A stretch of 64,000 bases of DNA from Streptomyces fragilis. Lineage in GTDB: Bacteria; Actinomycetota; Actinomycetes; Streptomycetales; Streptomycetaceae. The stretch is from positions 1,426,001 through 1,490,000 of the forward strand of contig NZ_BEVZ01000002.1 in assembly GCF_003112515.1 (NCBI RefSeq). The letters are read 5' to 3'. The notes under the pieces were generated by a model. The model saw only the letters and a program-made list of their open reading frames with translations, ran no database searches and was not told the origin of the DNA. The position numbers were made by a program, and so were the translations under genes. Positions 46,404 to 56,150 of this stretch are shown here, piece by piece (within the stretch, counting starts at the first letter, position 1; every line of letters starts with the position of its first letter).

Positions 46404-47156
46404 GTGGCGTACGAGGAGTACGGGGACGGTCCCCACGCGGTGATCGCGTTGCACGGCTGGTTCGGCTCGGCGGCGGCCTGGGGGCCGCTGCGTCCGCACC
46501 TGGACGGCGCCCGGTTCCGGTACGTGTTCCCCGACTACCGGGGCTACGGATCGCGCCTCGAGGAGTCCGGCGACCACACGCTGAAAGAGGCCGCGGCGGA
46601 CGTCCTCGAGCTGGCCGACCGCCTCGGGCTGGAGCGCTTCTCGCTGGTGGGCCACTCGATGGGAGGCGCGGTCATGCAGCGGGTGCTGGCCGACGCGCCC
46701 CACCGGGTACGTGCCATGGTCGGCATCTCACCCGTTCCGGCCAGCGGGGTGCCGTTCGACGACCAGGGCTGGGCGCTGTTCTCCGGAGCGGCCGAGGAAC
46801 GCGCCAACCGGCGCGCCATCATCGACCTGACCACCGGCAACCGCCTGAGCGACGTCTGGCTGGACGCCGTCGTCGCCCAGTCGTGGCGACAGTCGACCCC
46901 GGCCGCCGTGGCCGGTTATCTCCAGGCCTGGGCGAAGACCGACTTCCACACCGAGATCGAGGGCAGCACCGTCGAGGTGAAGGTGATCGTCGGCGAGCAC
47001 GACCCCGCCCTGGGGGCCGACGTCATGGAGGCCACCTTCCGCCAGTGGTACCCGCGCTGCGAGGTCGAGGTGCTGTCCAACGCGGGGCACTACGCGATCG
47101 ACGAGACGCCCATCGCCCTCGCCACCTCCGTGGAGCGGTTCCTGGCCCACCGGTGA
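46404..47156 (+). CDS. Alpha/beta hydrolase
   Basis: A 250-residue soluble hydrolase. Oxyanion region ALHGWFGSAAAW, nucleophile elbow LVGHSMGGAV (Ser about residue 83), acid in VIVGEHDPALG and catalytic His in LSNAGHYAIDE. The cap region is small. This is the fold of esterases, haloperoxidases and C-C hydrolases; the substrate is unknown. It starts at GTG 46404 with AAGGA eight bases upstream. Confidence 0.9.
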   Translation: MAYEEYGDGPHAVIALHGWFGSAAAWGPLRPHLDGARFRYVFPDYRGYGSRLEESGDHTLKEAAADVLELADRLGLERFSLVGHSMGGAVMQRVLADAPHRVRAMVGISPVPASGVPFDDQGWALFSGAAEERANRRAIIDLTTGNRLSDVWLDAVVAQSWRQSTPAAVAGYLQAWAKTDFHTEIEGSTVEVKVIVGEHDPALGADVMEATFRQWYPRCEVEVLSNAGHYAIDETPIALATSVERFLAHR

Positions 47157-47283
47157 CAGCGCCCGGCGGCACCGCGCCCCGTGCCGCCGGTGCCGCCGAC
47201 GGGGCGGCGGGCGCGGCGGTCCGCTGAGGCGGCTCGCGCCCGGGGGGGGCCGCCGGTGTGCTCCCCCCGGCCCGGCACCGGCC

Positions 47284-47607
47284 GTGCGTCCCGGCAGACC
47301 CGGCGCGCTCCGGGACCTCCGGTGGCGTGGTCCTGACATCCGCGGCGTGCGCGGCCCTCCGGTGCTGGGCGACTTCGCCGGACGGCTGCGCGCGGGGGCC
47401 CACGTCGTGACCCACTGCCGATTCGGCATCGGCCGGGCGTCGCTCCTCGCCGCCGCGCTGCTCGTCCTGAACGGGGTGGACCCCGAGACTGCCTGGGCCC
47501 GCATCGAGCAGGCACGAGGCCTCGCCGTCCCGGACACCCCGGAACAGCGCGGGTGGGCGTCGTGCCTGGTCGGCGGGGCGGACGGCCGCGGACCATCGTC
47601 GCCGTGA
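47284..47607 (+). pseudogene. 5'-truncated protein tyrosine phosphatase
   Basis: The frame carries a PTP active site, VVTHCRFGIGRASLLAAALLV (HCx5R), followed by the normal family tail GVDPETAWARIEQARGLAVPDTPEQRGW. The 70-90 residues that usually precede it are missing: only about 40 non-family residues lie before the motif and the upstream sequence shows no matching frame. It is probably a remnant, though the P-loop itself is intact and a small catalytic protein cannot be excluded. GTG 47284 has no clear RBS. It directly precedes the SpoIIE gene. Confidence 0.62.
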
Positions 47608-47682
47608 TTGCGGGTACTCGGTGGCCCGTGGATCTCCCAGCGACGTTGCCGGGGAGGAGATGCCGGAAGGGAAACGCCCGCT

Positions 47683-48909
47683 GTGACCGACGCGGCAAAG
47701 CTGAGCAAGGCCCTCACCGATCTCGTGGTGGCGAGCCACATCGCCAGGCTCGAGGACCTGCCGGGCATGGTGGCCGAGCACGCCGAGGCCGCGGGGCTGC
47801 ACGACGTCGTCATCCATGTGGCCGACCTGCAGGAGAAGGTGCTGCGCGAGGTCACCGGCAGGGGACCCGACGCGGGCGCGGGCGGGGCGGAGTACTCCGT
47901 CGCCGGAACCCTGCCGGGGCTCGCCTACCGCCGGGTGGACATGATCGCCGAGCCGGACCCGACGAACGGCAGAGGGCTGCGCCGCTGGTGGATGCCGGTC
48001 ACCGACGGCGTGGAACGGCTGGGGGTGCTCCGCGCGGAGACGGTCCCGGACGTCGGGGAGGAGGGCGTGCGGGACGCCCTGTACGCGCTGTCCTCGGTGG
48101 TCGCGCTGCTGCTGCTCAGCAAGAGGGCCTTCAGCGACTCCTACGCACGCCTCATCCGGACCGAGTCGATGAGCGTCTCCGCCGAGATGCAGTGGCACCT
48201 CACCCCGCCCTCGGCGTTCGCGGGCGCCGGCACCACCGTCGCCGCGGTGTCCGAGCCCGCCTACGCCGTCGGCGGCGACGCCTTCGACTACGCCGTGGCC
48301 GACAGCACCCTCCACCTCGCCGTCTTCGACGCGATGGGACACGACGCCACCGCCGGACTGACCGCCAACATGGCGATCGGCACCTGCCGCAACGCCCGCC
48401 GCCAGGGCGCGGGCCTCGTCGAGACGTCGCAGGCGATCGAGCGCGCCCTGATCGAGCAGTTCGGGCACAGCCGCTACGTCACCGGCATCCTCGCGGATCT
48501 CGACCTGCCGACCGGCCGGCTGACCTGGATCAACCGTGGCCACCACCTGCCCCTCCTGCTGCGCGCCGGACGCTGGTCCCGGCAGCTGCAGTGTCCGCCG
48601 GCCGGGCCGATGGGAGTCGCCCTCGGGCTGCCCGTCACCGTCCGCCAGGAGCAGCTGGAGCCCGGCGACCGGGTCGTGCTGTACACGGACGGCATCGTCG
48701 AGGCGCGGGACGAGAAGGGCGAGGAGTTCGGCCTCGGACGCTTCGTCGACTACATCGTGCGGCACAACGCCGACCACCTGACCGTCCACGAGACGCTGCG
48801 GCAGCTCGTGCACGCCGTCGTCGACCAGCACGCGGGACAGCTGGCCGACGACGCCACCGTCCTGCTCGCCGAGTGGCTGGACCCGGACCAGGACGGCCTG
48901 CTGCCCTGA
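47683..48909 (+). CDS. SpoIIE-type PP2C serine/threonine phosphatase
   Basis: A 408-residue cytosolic phosphatase. An N-terminal region of about 180 residues resembles a degenerate GAF-like sensor (LPGMVAEHAEAAGLHDVVIHVADLQ). The PP2C core has YAVGGDAFDYAVAD, VFDAMGHDATAGL, INRGHHLPLLL and LADDATVLLAEW, the metal-binding Asp pattern of SpoIIE. Such proteins act on anti-sigma-factor antagonists in partner-switching pathways; no anti-sigma gene adjoins. Start GTG 47683 is preferred with GGAAGGGA upstream. No membrane or response-regulator domain. Confidence 0.9.
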   Translation: MTDAAKLSKALTDLVVASHIARLEDLPGMVAEHAEAAGLHDVVIHVADLQEKVLREVTGRGPDAGAGGAEYSVAGTLPGLAYRRVDMIAEPDPTNGRGLRRWWMPVTDGVERLGVLRAETVPDVGEEGVRDALYALSSVVALLLLSKRAFSDSYARLIRTESMSVSAEMQWHLTPPSAFAGAGTTVAAVSEPAYAVGGDAFDYAVADSTLHLAVFDAMGHDATAGLTANMAIGTCRNARRQGAGLVETSQAIERALIEQFGHSRYVTGILADLDLPTGRLTWINRGHHLPLLLRAGRWSRQLQCPPAGPMGVALGLPVTVRQEQLEPGDRVVLYTDGIVEARDEKGEEFGLGRFVDYIVRHNADHLTVHETLRQLVHAVVDQHAGQLADDATVLLAEWLDPDQDGLLP

Positions 48910-48990
48910 CGCGGAGGGCGCGGTCGGCGCGGAGGCCCGGGCGGCCCTGGGCGGGCCGGCTGCGCGGGCCGCCACCGGCGGCGCGGCGTC

Positions 48991-50088
48991 TCAGAGCAGG
49001 ACCAGCAGCTTGGTGCCCGGGATCAGCTTGCGGTTGACCGAGGTGGACTGGACGAAGACGGTGTACGCCTCGTTGCTGCCCGGAGTGACGGTGACCTCGC
49101 TCTCCGGGAGGCCGAGGAGCTGGCGGGCGGCGGGGCCGGTGAAGACCTTGCCGGTCATCCGGCCGGTCTTCGGGTCCTTCTCCGCGACCGCGATCTTCTT
49201 CCGGGCCTGGATCTTCTCGCGCTTGGAGAGCTCGTAGAAGGCACAGCCCGTCGTGTACGGGTGTCCCGCACTGGTGACGAAGTCGCGGATCGCCGACTGC
49301 TCGTCCACCGGTATGAGCACGTACTTGCCGGCGCCCAGCGCCTGCAGGTTGCTCTTCACGGCCGTGCTGCTGAGGTCCTGGCCCATCGCGAACAGGTTCC
49401 TGGTGCCGCGGACGCCCTGCTCACGGTCGCGGAGGAACCGGGTGGCCGCCGACTTCACCGCGCCGATCGCCTCCTCGACGCCCTGTGCCGAGTCGGCGTC
49501 CCAGATGGAGATGTTGCCGGTCGGGAAGCCGTACTGCTGGGCGGTGCGCTTGGCCAGGGAGTTCGGCACCATGATGGCCGAGGTCCAGTGGTCCGGGAGG
49601 CCGTTGAGCTTCTCGGCGATCCTGGTCCGCCACTCGTCCAGCAGCTCACGGCCGTTGGGCAGGTGGTCGTGGCGCGAACCGGTCGTGTCGGCGCCGGAGG
49701 CGTTCTCCTCGCCGTCGGTGACGACGACCTGGAGGAAGCTGTGCTCGCCGTACTCCTCCCAGATGTGCTCGAGGTCGTCGAGTGCCTTCACCGACGCCTG
49801 GATCAGCGCCGTCGCGCCGTTCTCGACGGTGTACAGGCCGCGCATGGACGGCAGATGCTTGACGTCCATGTCCCAGACCAGGTTCTCCACCAGGTGGTCG
49901 AAGGCGTAGAGGCTGATGCGGGTCTCGTGACCGAGCCGGTCGGACTCCTCCGCCAGGCCCTTCACGAACTCGTCGACGACGCGGATGAGTTGCTCGGAAT
50001 GCCCCTGCATCGAGCCGGACTTGTCGATGACCAGGGCGACATGGTTCACCAGGTGCTTCTTGAGGCGGGCCTTCACCGTCGTGCTCAT
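48991..50088 (-). CDS. Cytosolic vWA-domain protein
   Basis: A 365-residue protein with an N-terminal von Willebrand A domain: VALVIDKSGSMQGHSEQLI is the MIDAS DxSxS loop, followed by ATALIQASV and VVTDGEENASGAD, so metal binding is intact. A second, structured C-terminal region (about 230-365: AKRTAQQYGFPTGNISIWDADSAQGVEEAIG; VTVTPGSNEAYTVFVQSTSVNRKL) is not recognised. Such stand-alone vWA proteins scaffold protein complexes, some in stress or tellurite-type responses. ATG 50088 has a good GAAGGGA RBS. Monocistronic. Confidence 0.88.
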   Translation of the reverse strand: MSTTVKARLKKHLVNHVALVIDKSGSMQGHSEQLIRVVDEFVKGLAEESDRLGHETRISLYAFDHLVENLVWDMDVKHLPSMRGLYTVENGATALIQASVKALDDLEHIWEEYGEHSFLQVVVTDGEENASGADTTGSRHDHLPNGRELLDEWRTRIAEKLNGLPDHWTSAIMVPNSLAKRTAQQYGFPTGNISIWDADSAQGVEEAIGAVKSAATRFLRDREQGVRGTRNLFAMGQDLSSTAVKSNLQALGAGKYVLIPVDEQSAIRDFVTSAGHPYTTGCAFYELSKREKIQARKKIAVAEKDPKTGRMTGKVFTGPAARQLLGLPESEVTVTPGSNEAYTVFVQSTSVNRKLIPGTKLLVLL

Positions 50089-50356
50089 CGCGTCGTTCCC
50101 TTCGATACGTCTCCCCGTGACCGTCGGACGGCATGCGGGGGTACGGCTTCGTGAATGAAAGGCTTGGCCAGTTGCCCTCAGCGAACGCCGGGACCGCGAA
50201 CCCCGGCGCCTGGACGGTGTTCCGTCCGGCTGATGTCTCCGACTCTACGGAGGGGCACCGACAACGCGTGGGCACGACGGCCGAGCCCGACGGTGAGGGT
50301 GCGCGGGGGCCCCACGGCGATGGCGCGCAGGGGGCCCCACGGTGGGGAGCGCCGGG

Positions 50357-50986
50357 TCAGTCGCGGGCCGTCGGGCGGCCGAGGTACCAGACCGGGCCGT
50401 CGTCCTCGACCTCGAGCTCCTGGAAGCCCATGCGGTCGTAGAACGCGCGGGCACGGGTGTTGGACTTCGACATGCACAGGTGCACCGCCTCCACCCCCGA
50501 CGCGTGGAGGGCGTCGAGGAAGGTCTCCATCAGCGCGCGTCCGAGCCCGCGGCCCTGGCACGCGGGGAGGATGTCGATGTGCAGGTGGGCCGGGTACGGC
50601 GGCAGTTCCGGGCGGACCATGCGCTCCGGGTCGTGCAGCAGGGCGGCCATCACCTCGTCCATGGTCGGCTCCGAGCCGCGCGGCCCGGGGGCCGGGTAGG
50701 TCTCGGCGGCCGTGGGAAGCCAGTGGTCGCGGAACCAGGCGGCGAAGGCGGGGGTGTCGGCGGTACCGAGGATGTAGCCGACCGCCTCCCCGTCACCGTC
50801 GTCGACGACGAAGGCCAGCTCGGGCTCCCGGTCGACGTACGGGAAGGCGAAGAGGCGCGGGAGTATCTCCGGGTCGGTGTAGTGCGGGGTGGCGTCGCCG
50901 CCGTCGTAGGCGGTGAGGACGCAGACCCGGCCGACGGCCCGGCGGTCGGAGGGGCGGTAGGGGCGGACGAAGGGCGCGGCAGTCAT
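50357..50986 (-). CDS. GNAT-family N-acetyltransferase
   Basis: A 209-residue acetyltransferase. N-terminal FVRPYRPSDRRAVGRVCVLTAYDGGDAT, motif A LHIDILPACQGRGLGRALMETFLDAL (Q-G-R-G-L-G acetyl-CoA loop), and SKSNTRARAFYDRMGFQELEVED. It is similar to eukaryotic-type OGA/NAT-like and streptomycete GNATs with a large insert (residues 60-125). Substrate unknown. ATG 50986 is chosen; a longer frame to 51388 runs into the repeat array and is not coding. Confidence 0.88.
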   Translation of the reverse strand: MTAAPFVRPYRPSDRRAVGRVCVLTAYDGGDATPHYTDPEILPRLFAFPYVDREPELAFVVDDGDGEAVGYILGTADTPAFAAWFRDHWLPTAAETYPAPGPRGSEPTMDEVMAALLHDPERMVRPELPPYPAHLHIDILPACQGRGLGRALMETFLDALHASGVEAVHLCMSKSNTRARAFYDRMGFQELEVEDDGPVWYLGRPTARD

Positions 50987-51061
50987 GGCCCGATCATGAC
51001 ACCGGGCGTACGGCCGGGGAACAGGCCGCGGCCCACCGGACGGTGAGGTCGTGGGGGACGC

Positions 51062-51412
51062 CGCACGAGCCCGCCCCGGGCAGGCGGTACCGCACGAGCC
51101 CGCCCCCGGCAGGTGGTACCGGCACCGCGCCCTTCCGCCGGGCGTCGCACGAGCCCGCCCGCGGCAGGCGGCACCGCGCCCTTCCGCCGGGCGTCGCACG
51201 AGCCCGCCCTTTCGGCAGGCGGCACCGGCATGAGCCCGCCGGGCGTCGCCCGAGCCCGAGCCCGTCCCCGGCAGGCGGCACCGCGCCCTCCCGCCGGGCA
51301 TCGACCGAGCCCGCCCTTTCGGCAGGCGGCACCGGCATGAGCCCGCCGGGCGTCGCCCGAGCCCGAGCCCGCCCCCGGCAGGCGGCACCGCGGCCTCCCG
51401 CCGGGGACGGAC
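51062..51412. repeat. Seven-copy intergenic repeat with 107-bp higher-order period
   Basis: Seven copies of GGCAGGCGGCACC or a variant (51079, 51108, 51163, 51214, 51270, 51321, 51377), each preceded by CGAGCCCGCC-type sequence. Spacing settles to alternating 51 and 56 bp, so the last four copies form two 107-bp super-units. It fills the gap between the GNAT start and the bioD stop. Confidence 0.9.
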
Positions 51413-51419
51413 CCGCGCC

Positions 51420-52172
51420 TCAGCCCTCCTCGGCCCTCCCGCCCAGCAGCGTCCCGTGGGTGGCGACGAACGCGGAGGGGTCCCAACTGCCGCCCAGGCG
51501 GGGGGAGAGCCAGTCCGGGGCGGCCGCGCGGAAGGCCCGGGGCGACAGGGTGCCCACGCCCTCCGGGACCGCGCCCAGCAGCGGCGCGCCCGCCACCCGG
51601 GGCAGGTCCGCCAGGTTGCAGCGGGCGGCGAGGTCGGGGCGCCGGGGCCAGCTGCCGATCACCACGCCGAGCTGCTCGAGCCCACGGGCGTGCAGCGCCT
51701 CGGCGGTCAGCGCCGTGCTGTTGAGCGTGCCCAGACCCGCGGGAGCCACCACCAGGACCGGTGCCCGGAGCAGCTTCGCGGCATCCGCCAAGGTGGCGTC
51801 CCGGTCGTCGAGGCGGACGAGCAGACCGCCCGCTCCCTCGACGAGCACGAGGTCGTGCTCCCGGGCCAGGTCCTCGGCCGCCTCCGCCACCTGGTGCGCC
51901 CGCACGGGCGGCAGCCCCGCCCGCTGGGCCGCGGTCGCCGGCGCCAACGGGTCGGGGTAGCGGGCCAGTTCGACGGCGGTGACGGCGCCCGCCCCACCGG
52001 CCAGGCGCGCGGCCTCGGCCGCGTCACCCGGCTCGCCCGCCGCGAGCCCCGTCTGGGCCGGCTTCAGCACGGCCACCGAGCGGCCGGCCGCCACCGCCAG
52101 CGCGGCCACCGCCGCGGTGACCACGGTCTTGCCGATCTCGGTGCCCGTACCCGATACGACGATCACTGACAT
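51420..52172 (-). CDS. bioD: Dethiobiotin synthetase
   Basis: A 250-residue ATP-dependent enzyme making dethiobiotin from 7,8-diaminopelargonate and CO2. The P-loop is VVSGTGTEIGKTVVTAA (residues 5-21), then KPAQTG, VEGAGGLLVRLDD and APAGLGTLNSTALT. Slightly longer than the usual 220-240 residues. ATG 52172 with GGAG upstream. It is the last gene of the bioB-bioA-bioD operon, 29 bp after bioA. The frame stays open upstream inside bioA in another register; that extension is an artefact. Confidence 0.95.
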   Translation of the reverse strand: MSVIVVSGTGTEIGKTVVTAAVAALAVAAGRSVAVLKPAQTGLAAGEPGDAAEAARLAGGAGAVTAVELARYPDPLAPATAAQRAGLPPVRAHQVAEAAEDLAREHDLVLVEGAGGLLVRLDDRDATLADAAKLLRAPVLVVAPAGLGTLNSTALTAEALHARGLEQLGVVIGSWPRRPDLAARCNLADLPRVAGAPLLGAVPEGVGTLSPRAFRAAAPDWLSPRLGGSWDPSAFVATHGTLLGGRAEEG

Positions 52173-52201
52173 GTCGCTCCTCGCGCTCCTGCCCACTTCG
52201 T

Positions 52202-53491
52202 TCAGCCGGCCGAGGCCGCGGCGCACACCGCGCGGCAGATCCGGGCCAGGTCCTCGTCCTCGGTCACGTACGGCGGCATCACGTACACCAGGTCGCGGAA
52301 GGGGCGCAGCCAGACCCCCTCGCGGACCGCCGCCGCCGTGGCCGCGGCCATGTCGACCGCGTGGTCCAGCTGGACGACGCCGATGGCGCCCAGTACACGG
52401 ACGTCGGCCACGCCCGGAAGCTCCCGGGCCTCCGCCAGACCCTCGCGCAGGCCCGCCTCCAGCCGCTTGACCTCCTGCCGCCAGTCCTGCCCGAGCAGCA
52501 GGTCGACGGAGGCGCCGGCGACCGCGGCCGCCAGCGGATTGCCCATGAACGTCGGGCCGTGGGCCAGCACCGGGACCTCGCCGCGCGAGATGCCGTCCGC
52601 GACCCGTGAGGTGCACAAGGTGGCCGCCATGGTGAGATAACCGCCTGTCAGGGCCTTGCCCAGGCACATCACGTCCGGGGCGACCCCGGCGTGGCCGGCC
52701 GCGAAGAGCTCGCCGGTCCGCCCGAAGCCGGTCGCGATCTCGTCGAACACCAGGAGCACGTCGTGCGCGTCGCACGCCTCGCGCAGCACCCGCAGGTAGG
52801 CGGGGGAGTGGAAGGTCATGCCGCCCGCGCCCTGCACGACGGGCTCCACGACCACCGCGGCGGTCTCGTCGGCGTGCTCGGCGATCAGATCGGCCAGCGA
52901 GCGCGCGTACGCCTCGTCCCACTCGGCGGGCGGCGCGTCCGCGAAGATCTGACGGGGGAGCACGCCCTGCCACAGCTCGTGCATCCCGCCCTCCGGATCG
53001 CACACCGACATCGGCTGCCAGGTGTCGCCGTGGTAGCCGCCGCGCCAGGTCAGCAGACGCCGCTTCCCGGGCCTGCCCAGTGAACGCCAGTACTGCAGGC
53101 ACATCTTGAACGCCACCTCGACCGACACCGAGCCGGAGTCGGCGAGGAAGACGTGCCGCAGCGGTTCCGGAGTGATCTCCACCAGGCGCGCCGCCAGCCG
53201 CACCGCGGGCTCGTGGGTGAGGCCGCCGAACATCACGTGGCTCATCCGGCCCAGCTGAGCGGTCGCCGCCTCGTTGAGCACGGGGTGGTTGTAGCCGTGC
53301 ACGGCCGACCACCAGGACGCCATCCCGTCGATCAGCTCCCGCTGCCCGTGCACCTCCTGGGCCAGGCGCAGGCGCACCCCGGAGGCGGACTCGACGAGCA
53401 GCGGGTCGGTGCGGCCCGGCATCGGGCCGTAGGGGTGCCAGACGTGCGCCCGGTCCAGGGCGAGCAGGGTGTCCGGGCCGGGCTCAGGCAT
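52202..53491 (-). CDS. bioA: Adenosylmethionine-8-amino-7-oxononanoate transaminase
   Basis: A 429-residue PLP enzyme converting KAPA to DAPA with SAM as amino donor. Opening [13 protein letters not shown] (substrate-binding), [56 protein letters not shown] (Asp for PLP), and [15 protein letters not shown] with the PLP Lys. The ATG at 53491 overlaps the bioB stop by 8 bp, so the two are translationally coupled. Longer open frame to 53641 lies inside bioB. Confidence 0.96.
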   Translation of the reverse strand: MPEPGPDTLLALDRAHVWHPYGPMPGRTDPLLVESASGVRLRLAQEVHGQRELIDGMASWWSAVHGYNHPVLNEAATAQLGRMSHVMFGGLTHEPAVRLAARLVEITPEPLRHVFLADSGSVSVEVAFKMCLQYWRSLGRPGKRRLLTWRGGYHGDTWQPMSVCDPEGGMHELWQGVLPRQIFADAPPAEWDEAYARSLADLIAEHADETAAVVVEPVVQGAGGMTFHSPAYLRVLREACDAHDVLLVFDEIATGFGRTGELFAAGHAGVAPDVMCLGKALTGGYLTMAATLCTSRVADGISRGEVPVLAHGPTFMGNPLAAAVAGASVDLLLGQDWRQEVKRLEAGLREGLAEARELPGVADVRVLGAIGVVQLDHAVDMAAATAAAVREGVWLRPFRDLVYVMPPYVTEDEDLARICRAVCAAASAG

Positions 53492-54791
53492 TGGGTGCGA
53501 GGTCCGTTCCGGCGCCGCGACGGCGCACGGCGACCAGGTCGGGGCGCGCAGCGTCACCGCGCTCGCCAGCCCTCGCGCCGCCCGTCCCGCCACCGGCGGA
53601 GGCCCGGTCACCGGCCACGTCACCGGCGCAGGCCACGTCACCGGCGGCTGCCCCGGCTCCCGGCTCCGCGTGCCCGCACGACCCGCCGCAGCCGTCCCGG
53701 GCGCCCCCGCCGCAGCCGGCCGCGGCGTCCTGGCCCCGGCCCTCCGCGGCGTCCTCGCCGCACACCGAGCCGCAGCCGCCGCCGGCCACCCGGTGCCGTG
53801 GCAGCGTGGACGTCCCTGCCCCCTCCACCTCGAACCCGGCGTCGGCGATCATCTCCAGGTCGGCCCGGCCGGCCTGGCCCTCGCTGGTCAGGTAGTCGCC
53901 CAGGAAGATCGAGTTGGCCAGGTGCAGCGCCAGCGGCTGCAGCGTCCGCAGGTGGACCTCACGGCCGCCCGCCAGGCGCACCTCGACGTCCGGGCAGACG
54001 AACCGCACCATCGCCAGGATCCGCAGCGCGCGCTGCGGGGTGAGGTTCCACTCCTCGGCCAGCGGCGTGCCCTCGAAGGGGATCAGGAAGTTGACCGGCA
54101 CCGAGTCAGGGTCCAGGGCGCGCAGGGCGAACACCACGTCCACCAGGTCCTCGTCGCTCTCGCCCATGCCGGCGATCAGGCCGGAACAGGCCGAGAGCCC
54201 CGCGGCGTGCGCCTTCTGGACGGTGTCGACGCGGTCGGCGTAGGTGTGCGTCGTGGTGATCTCGCCGTAGGTGCTCTCCGAGGTGTTCAGGTTGTGGTTG
54301 TAGGCGTCGGCGCCCGCCTCCCGCAGCCGCTCGGCCTGCCCGTCGGACAGCAGACCCAGGCAGGCGCACACCTCCACGCCCTCGTTCTGCTCCTTGACGG
54401 CCTCGATGGTCCGCGACACCCGCTCGACGTCCCGGTCCGTGGGGCCACGGCCGCTCGCCACCAGGCAGACCCGCTTCGCACCGCCGGCCACACCGGCCGC
54501 GGCCGCCTCGGCGGCCTCCTCCGGCTTCAGCCAGGTGTACTTGAGGATCTCGGCCTTCGAGCCGAGCCGCTGCGAGCAGTACGAGCAGTCCTCCGGGCAC
54601 AGGCCCGACTTGAGGTTGACGAGGTAGTTGAGCTTCACCCGGCGGCCGAACCAGTGGCGGCGCACCCGGCCCGCCGCGGCCACCACATCGAGCAGATCGT
54701 CGTCGGAGGTCGCCAGCACGGCGAGGGCTTCTTCACGGGAGGGCGACTCACGTCGGAGCCCCTTCTCCACCAGAGTGGCAAGCAGATCCAT
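53484..54791 (-). CDS. bioB: Biotin synthase with Cys-rich C-terminal extension
   Basis: A 435-residue radical-SAM enzyme inserting sulfur into dethiobiotin. The [4Fe-4S] motif CPEDCSYC follows NLKSGL; other landmarks: [58 protein letters not shown]. The usual enzyme ends near residue 340; here some 90 more residues follow that are Gly/Ala-rich and contain seven cysteines ([32 protein letters not shown]). The tail could hold extra iron or sulfur, but that is speculation. First gene of the operon; ATG 54791. Confidence 0.95.
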   Translation of the reverse strand: MDLLATLVEKGLRRESPSREEALAVLATSDDDLLDVVAAAGRVRRHWFGRRVKLNYLVNLKSGLCPEDCSYCSQRLGSKAEILKYTWLKPEEAAEAAAAGVAGGAKRVCLVASGRGPTDRDVERVSRTIEAVKEQNEGVEVCACLGLLSDGQAERLREAGADAYNHNLNTSESTYGEITTTHTYADRVDTVQKAHAAGLSACSGLIAGMGESDEDLVDVVFALRALDPDSVPVNFLIPFEGTPLAEEWNLTPQRALRILAMVRFVCPDVEVRLAGGREVHLRTLQPLALHLANSIFLGDYLTSEGQAGRADLEMIADAGFEVEGAGTSTLPRHRVAGGGCGSVCGEDAAEGRGQDAAAGCGGGARDGCGGSCGHAEPGAGAAAGDVACAGDVAGDRASAGGGTGGARAGERGDAARPDLVAVRRRGAGTDLAPNA

Positions 54792-54860
54792 GGCCTTGAT
54801 CCTTGCTCACGCGGCGGACCAGGCAAAGGAGGAAACGGACAACAAGGCGAGGGATGGCGT

Positions 54861-54876
54861 GTGTGGATGACCACAC
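54861..54876. promoter_or_regulatory. GTGTGG-ATGA-CCACAC dyad in the bioB/bioF divergent region
   Basis: Perfect 6-bp arms around four bases, 70 bp upstream of bioB and 72 bp upstream of bioF, midway between the divergent starts. It is a candidate operator for co-regulation of biotin genes. It does not match the BioQ-type site I know. Confidence 0.5.
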
Positions 54877-54947
54877 TTCGTGACCGGCCGACTGCGGCTA
54901 GGGTCGGTCCGTTGCGCCCGCACCACCGAGACGAGGACCGGACCGCC

Positions 54948-56150
54948 ATGCCGCTGGCCTGCCAGGACGCCTTCGACTGGATCGACGAGGAGGCACGCCG
55001 TCGCGAACGGGCGGGCCTGGTACGGGCCCTGCGCCCCCGCGAGGCGGAGGACGGCGCCGACGGAGCCGGGTCGCTGGATCTGGCCGGAAACGACTACCTC
55101 GGCCTCACCCGCCACCCCGAGGTCACGGCCGCGGCCGGTGCGGCGGCGGCCCGCTGGGGCGCGGGGGCGACCGGCTCCCGGCTGGTCACCGGCACGACCG
55201 CGCTGCACGCCGAACTCGAGGCCGCGCTCGCGCGGTTCTGCGGTTTCGAGGCGGCCCTGGTGTTCTCCTCGGGCTACGCCGCCAACCTCGCCGCGCTCAC
55301 CGCACTCGGCGGCCACCGGGACGCTCTGGTCGTCTCCGACGCGGGCAACCACGCCTCCATCGTGGACGGTTGCCGCCTCGGGCGGGCCGAGACCGCGGTG
55401 GTGCCGCACGCCGATCCCGAGGCCGTGCGCAAGACCCTGGCAGCCCACCCGGGCCGCCGGTCCCTGGTGGTGACCGACTCCGTCTTCTCCGTCGACGGCG
55501 ACGCCGCGCCGCTCGGCGCCCTGGCGGCCGTCTGCCGTGCGGCGGGCGCCGCGCTGCTGGTGGACGATGCCCACGGTCTGGGCGTCCTCGGGGACGGCGG
55601 CCGCGGGGCGGTGCACGCGGCCGGTCTCGCCGGCGCGCCCGGCACGGTGGCGACGGTGACCCTCTCCAAGTCCCTCGGCAGCCAGGGCGGCGCCGTGCTC
55701 GGCCCGGCCAGGGTGGTGGAGCACCTGGTCAACACCGCGCGGACCTTCATCTTCGACACCGGTCTCGCCCCGGCAGCCGCCGGCGCCGCCCTGGCCGCCC
55801 TGGGCGTCCTGGAGCGCGAACCGGAGCGCGCGGCGCGCGCCCGGGAGGTCGCGTCCGCCCTGTACGAGGGGCTCACGGCGGCGGGCCTCACCGCGGCCCG
55901 GCCGGACGCGGCGGTGATCTCCGTGCGGGCGCCCTCGCCGGAGGCGGCCCTGCGTTGGGCCGCCGACTGCCGGGCGGCCGGCCTGCTGGTCGGGTGCTTC
56001 CGGCCCCCGTCCGTCCCGGACGGCGTCTCACGGCTGCGGCTGACCGCCCGTGCCGACCTGAGCGACCGTCAGGTCCGCGCCGCGGTGCGGACCGTCCTCG
56101 CCACCGCGCCGACGGGGGCGGCGGCCCGGCAGGAGACCACGCCCCCATGA
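54948..56150 (+). CDS. bioF: 8-amino-7-oxononanoate synthase
   Basis: A 400-residue PLP enzyme condensing pimeloyl-CoA/ACP with alanine to KAPA. Visible: LDLAGNDYLGLTRHPEV, GATGSRLVTGTTALHAELE, SVFSVDGDAAPL, LLVDDAHGLGVLG (PLP Asp/His), VTLSKSLGSQGGA (PLP Lys). GAGGA about 10 bases before ATG 54948. It is divergent from bioB-bioA-bioD, so all four genes of the pimeloyl-to-biotin branch are here; bioC/bioH or other pimeloyl-forming genes are not. The TGA overlaps the start of a small repeat ORF. Confidence 0.95.
   Translation: MPLACQDAFDWIDEEARRRERAGLVRALRPREAEDGADGAGSLDLAGNDYLGLTRHPEVTAAAGAAAARWGAGATGSRLVTGTTALHAELEAALARFCGFEAALVFSSGYAANLAALTALGGHRDALVVSDAGNHASIVDGCRLGRAETAVVPHADPEAVRKTLAAHPGRRSLVVTDSVFSVDGDAAPLGALAAVCRAAGAALLVDDAHGLGVLGDGGRGAVHAAGLAGAPGTVATVTLSKSLGSQGGAVLGPARVVEHLVNTARTFIFDTGLAPAAAGAALAALGVLEREPERAARAREVASALYEGLTAAGLTAARPDAAVISVRAPSPEAALRWAADCRAAGLLVGCFRPPSVPDGVSRLRLTARADLSDRQVRAAVRTVLATAPTGAAARQETTPP

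Noticed and set aside
51043..51960. 305-codon plus-strand frame through the intergenic repeat
   Set aside because: It is made of the repeat and antisense bioD; no RBS or domain.
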